A stretch of 64,000 nt of DNA, from contig JAFGVN010000142.1 in assembly GCA_016937975.1 (NCBI GenBank), positions 1 to 64,000 of the forward strand, read 5' to 3'. The notes beneath the pieces were generated by a model. That model saw only the letters and a list, made by a program, of their open reading frames with translations. It did no database searches and had not been told where the DNA came from. The stretch comes from Clostridia bacterium (lineage in GTDB: Bacteria > Bacillota > Clostridia > Peptostreptococcales > Acidaminobacteraceae). A program made the position numbers and the translations under genes. The first letter of the stretch is position 1. Each line of letters starts with the position of its first letter. This document shows, piece by piece, positions 35,581-44,028 of this stretch.

Positions 35581-35606
35581 ATAGACAAAAAAAAGAAAGT
35601 GTCTAT
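35581..35606. promoter_or_regulatory. Inverted repeat ATAGACA-N12-TGTCTAT, possible TetR operator
   Basis: A perfect 7-bp inverted repeat lies between the DUF5692 and TetR-type genes, about 65 bp upstream of the former's start. The half-sites are far apart for a typical TetR operator, so a hairpin is also possible. Confidence 0.35.
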
Positions 35607-35694
35607 TTTAGACCCTTCAATTTTGCGGAAGAAATAAGTGATATCGTTGTAAGTGATTCTTATTTTATTGAATGAAATCTGTAAAAAGCTTTCC

Positions 35695-36279
35695 TTAGAA
35701 ACCCCAATGGAGTTTTTCTTCATCAGCAAATGCTTTTACGGATCTTGGTATACTTCCAGAAATCATGATTTGTAGCTTTTTTAATAGTGTTTCAGGTTCT
35801 TCTTTCATGCCGTCGTTAATCCAATCCATCATTAATCCATTAAATACATGTCTGTAAAAATTAACAATGAATCTACAATCAATCTCTAAAAGTTGAATGT
35901 CTTTACTTTTCATGCATTCTGTTACAACATCTTCTAATAGTTTGTTTGATAGACCAATGAAGAATATATTGGCTTCATCTCGATAGGACGTGTAATATAT
36001 ATTTAAGATCATCTTTGAATTTCGTTTTAAGTATTTTAAAGTTGCAAGAAAGCCTCCATGCCAAGTGTCAAAGGTTTTGTTTTGAGCAATTTCTACAAAT
36101 ATTTCTTGTGTAAATATTTTTTTGAAAATATCAAACTGATCTGAAAAATGATTGTAAAATGTCTGGCGATTGATGTGACAAATCTCACATACTTCGGTTA
36201 CCGTTATTTTATCCATTGATTTGTGAGAAATCAATTCTTTAAATGTATTCATGATTTTAGCTTTTGCACAAATTTTCAT
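35695..36279 (-). CDS. TetR/AcrR-family regulator
   Basis: 194 residues. The N-terminal HTH has KELISHKSMDKITVTEVCEICHINRQTFYNHF, with the canonical T-x-x-x-I-C-x-x-x-x-I-x-R-x-T-F-Y-x-H-F pattern. The C-terminal ligand domain is helical and contains LEIDCRFIVNFYRHVFNGL, close to DhaS-type or TetR_C_33 regulators. ATG 36279 follows AAAGGTGG; the longer reading to 36348 lacks a ribosome-binding site. The likely target is the downstream membrane gene. Confidence 0.85.
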   Translation of the reverse strand: MKICAKAKIMNTFKELISHKSMDKITVTEVCEICHINRQTFYNHFSDQFDIFKKIFTQEIFVEIAQNKTFDTWHGGFLATLKYLKRNSKMILNIYYTSYRDEANIFFIGLSNKLLEDVVTECMKSKDIQLLEIDCRFIVNFYRHVFNGLMMDWINDGMKEEPETLLKKLQIMISGSIPRSVKAFADEEKLHWGF

Positions 36280-36629
36280 TTTTCTTACCACCTTTAAGGC
36301 TGTTTGGATCATATGATATGATTTCTTTTCATAAACCCATTGTAACATATGGATGTGTTCATTCCTATTTTTAAAGGTGCAATGAAATCTGAAGGTAGTT
36401 TATGATTATTTCCTGTTATTTGGAATCCTGGATTGACTAGAAGTGCATCAATGGAATCTACAGTTTTTTCGTGATGAAGTGGTTCAAAAAGCGTTTATCA
36501 AGTTGAATTTTGGGTATACATTGATTGCCCATTGAAATTGCTTTTGTCCTCCTCGACCAATGTGTCGATTTTTTTTGAGTTTAGAGGAAATGTCATAGGG
36601 TAGATTTATACTGAAAGGGAGGTGATGTT
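36280..36629. other. Intergenic region with a possible coding relic
   Basis: A short minus-strand frame (36309 to about 36490, reading ...DALLVNPGFQ...) has coding-like composition but no start and no recognised family. TCGAC (36553-36557) and GTCGA (36564-36568) followed by eight Ts make a small plus-strand terminator-like hairpin. Nothing else is evident before GGAGGTGAT at about 36618. Confidence 0.35.
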
Positions 36630-36917
36630 GTGAAAGTAAAACTAGAAAAGAATTTGCTTAACTACATGCATACTCAACAAATGAACAATATAATGTTGAA
36701 GATGGAACATGATGATTTTAGTGGTTATGATGTCAATTCTAGACATCCTTATATCAGTTACCAAAAGCCAAAATTCATGAAAGGATACGATACATTTTCT
36801 GTAGACGATATAACAGTTTATGTAGAAAAAGGTATTCATGCTAGAAATGATGAATTATTATTTGTAGATGATAATTTTAAAGGTATTCATAAATGTCAAG
36901 TCATTGGTGTAGATTAA
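36630..36917 (+). CDS. Conserved-type small hypothetical protein
   Basis: 95 residues, starting at GTG after a strong GGAGGTGAT. It is mainly beta with acidic loops (KYDTFSVDDITVYVEKGIHARND, FVDDNF), and the C-terminus FKGIHKCQVIGVD has the only Cys. The pattern loosely recalls HesB/iron-sulfur assembly-like small proteins (GI-x-x-x-N/D-x-x), but the Cys set needed for that is absent. I cannot assign a function. A terminator follows. Confidence 0.55.
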   Translation: MKVKLEKNLLNYMHTQQMNNIMLKMEHDDFSGYDVNSRHPYISYQKPKFMKGYDTFSVDDITVYVEKGIHARNDELLFVDDNFKGIHKCQVIGVD

Positions 36918-36941
36918 CAATTATATGAATGGTTGAAATGA

Positions 36942-36970
36942 GAAGATGGTAAAGGCTGTCTTCTTTTTTT
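36942..36970 (+). terminator. Terminator after the 95-residue hypothetical gene
   Basis: GAAGA (36942-36946) with partial inner pairing meets TCTTC (36959-36963), followed by a T run. Confidence 0.5.
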
Positions 36971-37061
36971 GATGGGCTTTCTTTCCTTTCTCAAAGCTTC
37001 CGTCGGAATCGCTTAAAACTCGGAAATCTGGGTATATATATAAATTGAAGAAGGTGATGAA

Positions 37062-38894
37062 ATGAATTCATTTATAATACAAATCAAAAATGCTTTAAAA
37101 TATGGGTACAAGTCCATTACAGTTTTTCCCACTTCATTTTTATCAGCATTGGGATTTGCCATTGTAACAATTATAAGAATTGAAATCAACTGGCAGTCTG
37201 AGATCAGTAACAATTATTTGTTTAGCTGTCTTCATTGGTCCTTAGCTTTTGGGGCTTTTCTTGGATTGGCTGTATTGACTGTTGTGAAACAAAAGAATGG
37301 GAACAAAATGAAAGAAGGGATTGCCAATGTTCTTGTGGGATTTGTAGTAGTTCTTACTTTTTTTGTGCTTTATTTTCTTGAAAGTAAATCAAAAAACTAT
37401 GCTGGATATTATGTTATAGCTGATGACGTGAGAGGTAGAATGATCGTCATGATTCTCTTATCCATCCTAACTTTTATCTTAAATAGTGGGAGCAATCCAG
37501 CTTCTTCTTTATTTATGACACAAAAGGCTATGGTTGTTGCCTTACTATATGGGATTGTGGTCATGTCTGGAGCGTCTTCTGTCGCTGCTGCCGTAAAAGG
37601 ACTTCTTTATCCTAACTTGACTGAAAAGATTTTTATGTATGTTTCAGTTTTCTCGGGACTCTTAGCTTTTTCAGTGTTCTTAGGACATTTTCCAGATTTT
37701 AGTTTGGGAGAGGACGATCCTAGAAGAGCTCAATTGGAGCGACAACCAAACTTTGTAAAAGCACTCTTTCAATATATTCTAGTCCCCATTATTTTAGTTA
37801 TGACAGGGGTTTTGATCCTTTGGGTTGCTAGAGTTTTGTTGCAAAATGTTTGGCCTCCGTTTGTACTGTTGTCAAGCGTTTCAACCACCTATGTTCTTTC
37901 TGGCATATGGTTACACATGATGGTTTCTGAAGCTGAAATACCTCTTGTTAAATTGTATAGACGTATTTTCCCAGTTGGAGGATTATTGGTCTTGTTATTT
38001 GAAGTATGGGCCATCATGAGGCAAATCAGCCACTTCGGTATTAAGTATACGGAGTACGCATTTGTAGTATTGGTGATTTTCGCAGTGATTTCCACAGTGC
38101 TGTTAATCTTTAATCATAAAAAAGCTTATGTGATGATCCTTATGCTCGTTGGTGTATTGGGATTAGTAATGGTCATGCCCTATTTTGGCTATTATGATTT
38201 GCCTGTTAGAAATCAAATCAGTCGATTGGAAGAAACCTTGATTGCTCAAGAAATGTTAGTAGAAGGTGTTCTTCAACCCGCAAACCATGAAATTTCTCTT
38301 GAAGACAAAGAAATGATCACAGATGCTGCAATGTTTCTCATTGGTACTCAGGAGGCACCATCTTATTTATCTCAAATCATGTTTAATCCAACAGAATTTA
38401 AAAAGAGTTTTGGATTTGAACCAACATATTCTGAAATGGATGAAGTGTGGTTTGGAAATGGGAATAAAGGATTGACGTTGGAATTGACCGTGAATGTCAT
38501 CTCCAGTTCGGATTATGACTTTATACTTTTGCCTGCCTATCCCTATAGAGAAGGCATGGAAGATTTTTCAAAAGGTGCTGTAAAAGAGGGTGAATATAAA
38601 CTTTTAATGCTCATTAAAGACGACAACAGTCCTGGACTGATACAAGTAGTGAATGCACAAGGTATCGTTATGGAAGTGAATATGTCAGATTACTACAACA
38701 AGCTCCTTAACAAATATCCATTAAAAGCAAAATGGCAACGAGAGCAAGTTTTTGAAGACTTAGTTTTAAGAGCAGAAAATGATGACCTTAAACTCATGGT
38801 GGTCTTTAGATATCTTGAAATTAGTATGGACCCACAAGGTGATCAAATGTATTACTACGCAGATGTTCTCATGGGTTTGTTAAAGGAAAAATAG
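37062..38894 (+). CDS. DUF4153-type membrane protein
   Basis: 610 residues. The first ~375 residues contain about 11 or 12 TM segments, and the remaining ~230 form an exposed alpha/beta part. The central hydrophobic block with LLQNVWPPFVLLSS and YRRIFPVGGLLVL fits the DUF4153 family, whose members share a fixed order of helices and a late soluble domain. Function is unknown. AAGGTGATG precedes the ATG. It stands alone; no obvious partner. Confidence 0.65.
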   Translation: MNSFIIQIKNALKYGYKSITVFPTSFLSALGFAIVTIIRIEINWQSEISNNYLFSCLHWSLAFGAFLGLAVLTVVKQKNGNKMKEGIANVLVGFVVVLTFFVLYFLESKSKNYAGYYVIADDVRGRMIVMILLSILTFILNSGSNPASSLFMTQKAMVVALLYGIVVMSGASSVAAAVKGLLYPNLTEKIFMYVSVFSGLLAFSVFLGHFPDFSLGEDDPRRAQLERQPNFVKALFQYILVPIILVMTGVLILWVARVLLQNVWPPFVLLSSVSTTYVLSGIWLHMMVSEAEIPLVKLYRRIFPVGGLLVLLFEVWAIMRQISHFGIKYTEYAFVVLVIFAVISTVLLIFNHKKAYVMILMLVGVLGLVMVMPYFGYYDLPVRNQISRLEETLIAQEMLVEGVLQPANHEISLEDKEMITDAAMFLIGTQEAPSYLSQIMFNPTEFKKSFGFEPTYSEMDEVWFGNGNKGLTLELTVNVISSSDYDFILLPAYPYREGMEDFSKGAVKEGEYKLLMLIKDDNSPGLIQVVNAQGIVMEVNMSDYYNKLLNKYPLKAKWQREQVFEDLVLRAENDDLKLMVVFRYLEISMDPQGDQMYYYADVLMGLLKEK

Positions 38895-39031
38895 TTGTTA
38901 ATTGGTCATATCGTGAATTTGATGTGGCTTCTTTGTGCGTTGAATTTTAATTGCGATTTTATAAGATTGGCATTGTATGAAACATAATTTATAATATTAA
39001 TTAGGTAAACGAAATAACGAGGGGGCACATC

Positions 39032-40066
39032 ATGAGAATTATAAGAGTAGCATTATTGGGATTTGGCAATGCAGGCAAAGCCTTTGGAGAGCTGTTGATT
39101 AAAAATGAACAACGCATGAAAGAAGAGTTGGATGTTAAAATCCTAGTTACTGGAGTGGTTACCGGCACTCGAGGAGCAATTATCGATGAAGAAGGTATAA
39201 ATCTTAGAAAAGTCATTGATGATTTAACTGAAACGGGTCGTTTTTCAAAGGATACTAAGGGTCTTTGTAATATGACCACGAAAGAAGTAATTCAAGAGGC
39301 AAATTACGATGTCGCCATAGAAATCACACCTTTGGATGTCTTTACAGGTCAACCTGCTTTAGAGCATATCATCATGGCTATGAAAAGAAAGAAACATGTC
39401 ATTACAGCCAATAAAGGACCTTTAGCTCATGAGGGTAAATATTTAAAAGCTTTGTCAAAATCTCAAAACATACAATTTTTTCATGAAACCACAGTGATGG
39501 ATGGTACACCTATTTTCAATTTAGTGGAAGAAACCTTGCCATTTTGCAAGATCCAGGAAATCCATGGTATTCTGAATACCACGACAAATTTTGTATTGGA
39601 AGAAATGGCAAAAGGGAAAACTTTTGATGAAGCCATGACAGAAGGTCGAAAAAGAGGCTTTGTTGAAGCGGATCCATCCCTTGACATTGATGGTTGGGAT
39701 GCTGCCGCCAAATTGATGGCATTGATGAATGTCCTCATGGAAACCAATTTAAAACCACAAGACATCCACCGTACAGGGATTGGAAATGTAACAGCGGAAG
39801 ATATTGCTGCTGCTTCAAATGAAGGCAAGGTTATTAAACTCATCTGCAAAGGTCGATTCGAAGGGGGTAAACCCGTGGGAATTGTAGAACCTGTAAGTAT
39901 ACCATTAAAAGATGCATATGCTTCAATTTCAGGAACTTCTTCAGTGGTATCTCTAGTGACAGATTTAATGGGAACAGTTACTATAACAGAGCATGACCCT
40001 GAAATTGAACAAACGGGTTATGGTATTTTCAGTGATCTGATTAGACTCATCAAAAAAACACAATAA
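39032..40066 (+). CDS. hom: Homoserine dehydrogenase (no ACT domain)
   Basis: 344 residues, shorter than classical Hom (about 430) because the regulatory ACT domain is missing. The Rossmann motif is LLGFGNAGKAFGELL; ITANKGPLAHEGK contains the catalytic-region Lys; ETTVMDGTP and the substrate motif EADPSLDIDGWDAAAKL follow. It converts aspartate semialdehyde to homoserine for Thr and Met synthesis, or the reverse in catabolic forms. Lack of ACT suggests no threonine feedback. GAGGGGGCACATC precedes the ATG. It is monocistronic with a strong terminator. Confidence 0.9.
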   Translation: MRIIRVALLGFGNAGKAFGELLIKNEQRMKEELDVKILVTGVVTGTRGAIIDEEGINLRKVIDDLTETGRFSKDTKGLCNMTTKEVIQEANYDVAIEITPLDVFTGQPALEHIIMAMKRKKHVITANKGPLAHEGKYLKALSKSQNIQFFHETTVMDGTPIFNLVEETLPFCKIQEIHGILNTTTNFVLEEMAKGKTFDEAMTEGRKRGFVEADPSLDIDGWDAAAKLMALMNVLMETNLKPQDIHRTGIGNVTAEDIAAASNEGKVIKLICKGRFEGGKPVGIVEPVSIPLKDAYASISGTSSVVSLVTDLMGTVTITEHDPEIEQTGYGIFSDLIRLIKKTQ

Positions 40067-40094
40067 ATCTCAGTTGAAATTATTTGATTGAAAA

Positions 40095-40136
40095 TGAAAC
40101 CCGAAAGTTCTCAAGGTAGGACTTTCGGGTTTCATA
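40095..40136 (+). terminator. Strong terminator after hom
   Basis: TGAAACCCGAAAGT (40095-40108) pairs perfectly with ACTTTCGGGTTTCA (40121-40134), 14 bp. Confidence 0.85.
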
Positions 40137-40252
40137 TGGTTATGCCTTTGCTTTGCGTGCATCTTATAAACGAAAAGGAAGTCATCCATTTCATTTGAGA
40201 ACAGATGTGTTTCAAGGTTAAAAAAAGTGTATAAAATAAAGGGAGGTGCAAT

Positions 40253-40963
40253 GTGGACATTATTTCAAAACATCCCGAGGACATTGAAAGGTTCAAATTA
40301 TTTGGCAACCATCATCTTATGACCATTGCTATAATGTTTGTGCTTTCTGTGATAATAATTTTAATGGCAAAAAAATACAAAAGGAGCATTAAAATATACT
40401 TGATCATTAGTTTGATTTTCATGGATGGGAGTTATAGACTTTGGGGTGGATTTTATCAGGGCATTGACCTAGAAGTATTTTTTACCTTGCATCTTTCAAG
40501 TGCAGCTGTGATCTTAACGATTCTGACTATGCTGCACTACAAACAGATTTTGTTCGATGTGTTGGTATACTTGGCTTTGCTGGCTGTTCCTCAAGCAATC
40601 ATTACGCCTGGCATTATTCACTACGGATTTCCCCACTTAAGATTTTTTCACATCCTTTGGATACATTTTACAGTTATAACTGCCGTGTTTTATATGTTGC
40701 TCATAGAAAAACACAGACCGAGTAAACAAAGCTTAAAAAGGGCATTAGTTGTGACCCATATCTATGGTGTGTTAGTCTTCATCATCAATAGGATCTTTGA
40801 TACCAATTATATGTTTATTGGAAGAAAAACCTCTGCAGTGACCGTGATTGATTATTTGGGACCATGGCCTTATTACATTCTTTCGCTGGATCTCATCTTA
40901 ATTATCACCTTCTGGTTGTTAAGTTTAATCTTCAAACGGGTTTTTAAAGACGGAAATTCTTGA
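40253..40963 (+). CDS. YwaF-like (TIGR02206-type) membrane protein
   Basis: 236 residues with six TM segments. It has family hallmarks: an N-terminal HHLMTIAIMF helix, LHLSSAAVIL, then NRIFDTNYMFIGRK and DYLGPWPYYILSLD near the C-terminus. It starts at GTG 40253 after GGGAGGTGCAAT. No biochemical role is known for the family. It precedes the T-box region but has its own transcription start upstream. Confidence 0.75.
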   Translation: MDIISKHPEDIERFKLFGNHHLMTIAIMFVLSVIIILMAKKYKRSIKIYLIISLIFMDGSYRLWGGFYQGIDLEVFFTLHLSSAAVILTILTMLHYKQILFDVLVYLALLAVPQAIITPGIIHYGFPHLRFFHILWIHFTVITAVFYMLLIEKHRPSKQSLKRALVVTHIYGVLVFIINRIFDTNYMFIGRKTSAVTVIDYLGPWPYYILSLDLILIITFWLLSLIFKRVFKDGNS

Positions 40964-41002
40964 CTCCAAATATTTCCTGTGATAACATAATTTTAAAATT
41001 TA

Positions 41003-41031
41003 TTGACCATAGTTATAAACTTTGGTATAGG
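41003..41031 (+). promoter_or_regulatory. Promoter of the T-box leader
   Basis: TTGACC (41003-41008) and TATAGG (41026-41031) are separated by 17 bp and lie just before the leader's stem I. Confidence 0.6.
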
Positions 41032-41035
41032 TATT

Positions 41036-41250
41036 GAAAGAGACCAGTAAACAATAAAAATTCTTTAAGAGAGCCGATGGGTGGTGGGAATCGGTAGAAA
41101 TATTGTTGAATATCCCTCTTGAACTGATTGCTGAAACTATAGAATTTAGGAGTAAGTTAATCCGATTAATCTTCGTTATCAGATTCGCATTTGATGGAAT
41201 GTTGTACGATGGTTGATGATAGAGTTTCGTATAATCGAAACTCTTTTTAT
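41036..41250 (+). ncRNA. T-box leader with Ile (AUC) specifier; antiterminator core degenerate
   Basis: The leader shows a T-box stem I. AAGAGACCAGTA has the AGTA of the specifier loop. AACAATA (41050-41056) pairs with TATTGTT (41101-41107). The apical part AGAGAGCCGAT ... ATCGGTA has the usual AG-bulge/distal loop look. After TATTGTT the 3' strand reads GAA-T-ATC-CCTCTT; aligned to the glyQS T-box (GAA-A-GGC-A), the specifier is AUC at 41112-41114, that is isoleucine. GAGTTTCG (41222-41229) pairs with CGAAACTC (41236-41243), followed by five Ts, as the terminator. A canonical AGGGTGG-N-ACCGCG antiterminator element is not intact; the closest stretch is around 41189-41203. The next genes are a 40-codon Ile-rich ORF and a methyltransferase, not ileS or ilv. 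Confidence 0.7.
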
Positions 41251-41275
41251 ATTGGGTGGAAAGTGAGGTGATTGT

Positions 41276-41398
41276 GTGAGTAAAAGTGACATTAGTGACA
41301 TTAGTGATATTAGAGGCATTGAAATTATCAATAAACTATTATTAAAAAGGAGATACTTTTATGAGTTACAATCCTGCAATTCCAAGAGAACGGTATAA
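41276..41398 (+). CDS. Ile-rich small ORF after the T-box, possible leader peptide
   Basis: GTG 41276, 5 nt after AGGTG, opens a 40-codon frame with Ile at positions 6, 9, 12, 15, 17 and 18 (SDISDISDIRGIEII). Its first part is a 9-bp tandem repeat (GACATTAGT, GACATTAGT, GATATTAGA). The frame runs over the methyltransferase start (41361) and stops at 41396-41398, so it could couple translation to that gene. Six isoleucines behind an Ile-specific T-box would make a natural attenuating leader, but a chance product of repeat expansion is also possible. Confidence 0.4.
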   Translation: MSKSDISDISDIRGIEIINKLLLKRRYFYELQSCNSKRTV

Positions 41399-42197
41399 TA
41401 ATTATGAAGACAGAGAATGGACACGATTAGAAAAAGATGGTCATGGCGAACTTTTGTATCGTGTGCACTTAGATATCTTAAAGAGACAAGTTAAAAAAAG
41501 TGATTGGGTGTTAGAAATTGGTGCAGGTTCAGGACGTTATACTAAAGATCTTGTACATTTATGTCATGGCTTGACAGTTGGTGATATCAGTGAGCATCAA
41601 ATAGAATTCAACAAAACTAAAATGGAAGAATTGTCTTTATCACAGAAAGTAGATGCATATCATGTCATCGATGTGTTAGATATGAAAATCTTTCCAGATG
41701 CATCCTTTGATCGTATTGTTTGCATAGGTGGTGTCATCAATTATCTATTAGACAAAGAAAAAGAAGCCATTGAAGAAATGTTAAGAGTTTTAAAACCAAA
41801 TGGGAAGTTAATACTAGGCGCTATGAGTTTTATAGGAGCTTCTTTATACTATCTGGAAGGTATAAGATCTGAAAAAGAGCAGTTTGGTATAGAGGCTACA
41901 AAATGGCTTTTTCAAACTGGCATTCAAGATGAGGAACATTACCCAGTACCGAGTAAACATTATGTCCATATGATGAGAAGTGATGAAATGGAGGCATTAT
42001 TTGAAACGCTTCCCGTTAAGATTGTAGAGCGAAGTTCTGCAGGTTTATATACCCAAGCTGGGGATGAAGCTATTGAAAATGCAAGAAAAGATCCAGAATA
42101 TTGGGAGTTTATTGTAGAAAAGGAAATAGAATTTACAAAACTGCCTGGCACTTTAGACTGTGGCATGAATATCATTTATGTTGTCCAGAAAGATTAA
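41361..42197 (+). CDS. Class I SAM-dependent methyltransferase
   Basis: 278 residues. Motif I is WVLEIGAGSGRYTKD near residue 50, the acidic end of beta-2 is TVGDISEHQIE, post-motif II is IDVLDMKIFPDASFDRIVCIG, and LRVLKPNGKLILG is motif III. The C-terminal ~110 residues include a lid-type insertion (KHYVHMMRSDEMEALF) typical of UbiE/small-molecule methyltransferases. AAAAAGGAGAT precedes the ATG. It is the only full-length gene behind the Ile T-box, so its expression may rise in isoleucine starvation. The substrate is unknown. Confidence 0.85.
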   Translation: MSYNPAIPRERYNNYEDREWTRLEKDGHGELLYRVHLDILKRQVKKSDWVLEIGAGSGRYTKDLVHLCHGLTVGDISEHQIEFNKTKMEELSLSQKVDAYHVIDVLDMKIFPDASFDRIVCIGGVINYLLDKEKEAIEEMLRVLKPNGKLILGAMSFIGASLYYLEGIRSEKEQFGIEATKWLFQTGIQDEEHYPVPSKHYVHMMRSDEMEALFETLPVKIVERSSAGLYTQAGDEAIENARKDPEYWEFIVEKEIEFTKLPGTLDCGMNIIYVVQKD

Positions 42198-42226
42198 TGC
42201 AACGTATGTAATGTGAGAAAAAAGAT

Positions 42227-42273
42227 AACCATACTTTTATACCTTGAAATTGGGTAAAAAAAGTATGGTTTTT
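42227..42273 (+). terminator. Terminator after the methyltransferase gene
   Basis: AACCATACTTTT (42227-42238) pairs with AAAAGTATGGTT (42259-42270), followed by TTT. Confidence 0.7.
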
Positions 42274-42369
42274 GTCAGTTCACATACATTCAAAATCAGA
42301 CTAACTTGAAATGAGGTTTTTAATTCTTTTTGTATGTGAAGGGATAATAATCTCATTAAGGAAGTTCTA

Positions 42370-44028
42370 TTACAAATCCATTTCAGAGAATTTTTTTAGT
42401 GCCCATTTAAAAATTGAAGTATAGATGACGAAACTAAGAACCGACATTAAAACACCATATATACCAACGACAAACAAAAGATTTAAATTCATTTTTATGG
42501 TCAAATATCCAGGTCCAAATCCTAAGAGGGCTGCAACGAGAATCAAAACGACTAGGTTCATGTTTTGCTTTACGGCTTGAGTTTCACTGTCCCAAATGAG
42601 CTTTGGTTTGATTAAATCAATGGTAATACCGATGAAATTAATTAAAAGGATGCCAATGATACCAAAAATCAGACCTATGAAAACATTAAGTACTGAAACC
42701 TTAAGCATGATCATACCAATAGAAAGAAAGATAAGACTTATTATCCCTAATACGACACCAACCAATACTTTTGATAGGATCTGCTTTTCAAGGTGAAAAG
42801 GCAAATACTTCATCACATAGGCACTACTTCCTTCTCTTGAAATTGCAGTTGTTGAAACCCCATTTATACCACCGAGAAACACACCTGCACCAAAGAAAAT
42901 AGGAATGATATTCGTAAGCTTCGTACTATTGGTTAATAGATTCATAAGTGCTTCAATGTCTGGATCGCTTTTTGGTGAAACAATAAATATGATTACAAAT
43001 ATAATCGGGAGTAGTACACTGACCAATACATTATTTAACATATAAATTGGGGTGCGTAACAGAATCTTTATTTCTTTTTCCATCATACAAATCATCTGGT
43101 TTTTACGACGGGTAATACTTGACCATTCCTTTGTTGCAATTGCTTCTTCAGCGTTTGACACTTCACTGATGCCTAGTAAGCCTTTGAAATAAATTTTGTT
43201 GGCTAGAAAGAAAAATACGAATACGGATAGAAATGCAATCACAAAGAAAATACCAAGTTGAAGCAATCCATTTAAATCATTGCTTTGAATCAAGGCGTTC
43301 GTAGCATTTGAAGTACCGGGGAATAGACGTCCGATGACATTAACAAAGGAGTTCTGTCCCTTCATCACCAATGCAACGAGTTCACTTTCTGTTTGCCCTG
43401 CCATCATTAACTTTTGCAAGGATAAGTTAAATCCAAGAACTACGAGTAGGATGACGACACCACTTAACATGGTGACACGTTCTTTGTTTTTTCCGATATT
43501 GGAAAATCGCATGATAATCATAACGAGTATTGTACCAATTGCGAGTGGAACAATAGGTAGAATTATTAGAATTAAAAAGGCATAGAGATAAAAGATAAAA
43601 TCAAAGCCAGCTTTTACGCCAAAGGTAATGATCATTGGCACGTAAATCATGATATAGATCAAATACTCCAAAAGCAAAATGACAAGCATTTTTGATGATA
43701 TGATTTCAGAGGGTTTAAAGGGCATATGTAACAAGGTCTCTGCATCTTTGCTAAAATACAGAACCGATACAGCTTGTATGGAACCAAAGAAGAACGTAAC
43801 AATCATGAGCAGGGCAATACCATAAGCGAGGATAATGCCTTCCTGATCAATACGAACTAAAGCGGAATATAAATTACTTACCATAAAGACGATAGACAAA
43901 GAAATCGGTAACAATAAAATCAGAAAGAATAAAGAAAGCCATTTGTTGATTTTTTCATTCTTACTAAAATTGAAAAAACTATTGTTCTTTATGAGTACTT
44001 TTGTTAAGGTTAAAATTTTATGCATCAC
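42370..44028 (-). CDS. ABC transporter permease, ABC-2 exporter type
   Basis: About 552 residues with roughly 14 TM segments in two halves, similar to the large Bacillota permeases annotated as putative ABC exporters (one chain acting as a full permease). The N-terminus is NNSFFNFSKNEKINKWLSL; loops carry FSKDAETLLHMPFKPSEI and SREGSSAYVMKYLPF, the two equivalent coupling-type segments. Its start overlaps the ATPase gene's end by about 10 bp, so they form one transporter. Two adjacent ATGs (44028, 44025) are possible. The substrate is not evident. Confidence 0.82.
   Translation of the reverse strand: MMHKILTLTKVLIKNNSFFNFSKNEKINKWLSLFFLILLLPISLSIVFMVSNLYSALVRIDQEGIILAYGIALLMIVTFFFGSIQAVSVLYFSKDAETLLHMPFKPSEIISSKMLVILLLEYLIYIMIYVPMIITFGVKAGFDFIFYLYAFLILIILPIVPLAIGTILVMIIMRFSNIGKNKERVTMLSGVVILLVVLGFNLSLQKLMMAGQTESELVALVMKGQNSFVNVIGRLFPGTSNATNALIQSNDLNGLLQLGIFFVIAFLSVFVFFFLANKIYFKGLLGISEVSNAEEAIATKEWSSITRRKNQMICMMEKEIKILLRTPIYMLNNVLVSVLLPIIFVIIFIVSPKSDPDIEALMNLLTNSTKLTNIIPIFFGAGVFLGGINGVSTTAISREGSSAYVMKYLPFHLEKQILSKVLVGVVLGIISLIFLSIGMIMLKVSVLNVFIGLIFGIIGILLINFIGITIDLIKPKLIWDSETQAVKQNMNLVVLILVAALLGFGPGYLTIKMNLNLLFVVGIYGVLMSVLSFVIYTSIFKWALKKFSEMDL

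Noticed and set aside
36309-36490. Minus-strand frame of about 56 codons reading DALLVNPGFQ
   Set aside because: No start codon or ribosome-binding site and no recognised domain; it overlaps the upstream region of the TetR gene.
41251-41270. GGGTGGAAAG-like sequence resembling a canonical T-box element
   Set aside because: It lies after the terminator-like hairpin and lacks the ACCGCG part, so it cannot act as the antiterminator; it more likely belongs to the ribosome-binding site of the small ORF.
41288-41314. Three 9-bp tandem units, considered as CRISPR-like or VNTR
   Set aside because: The units are contiguous with no spacers and encode SDI in frame; they are a short coding repeat.
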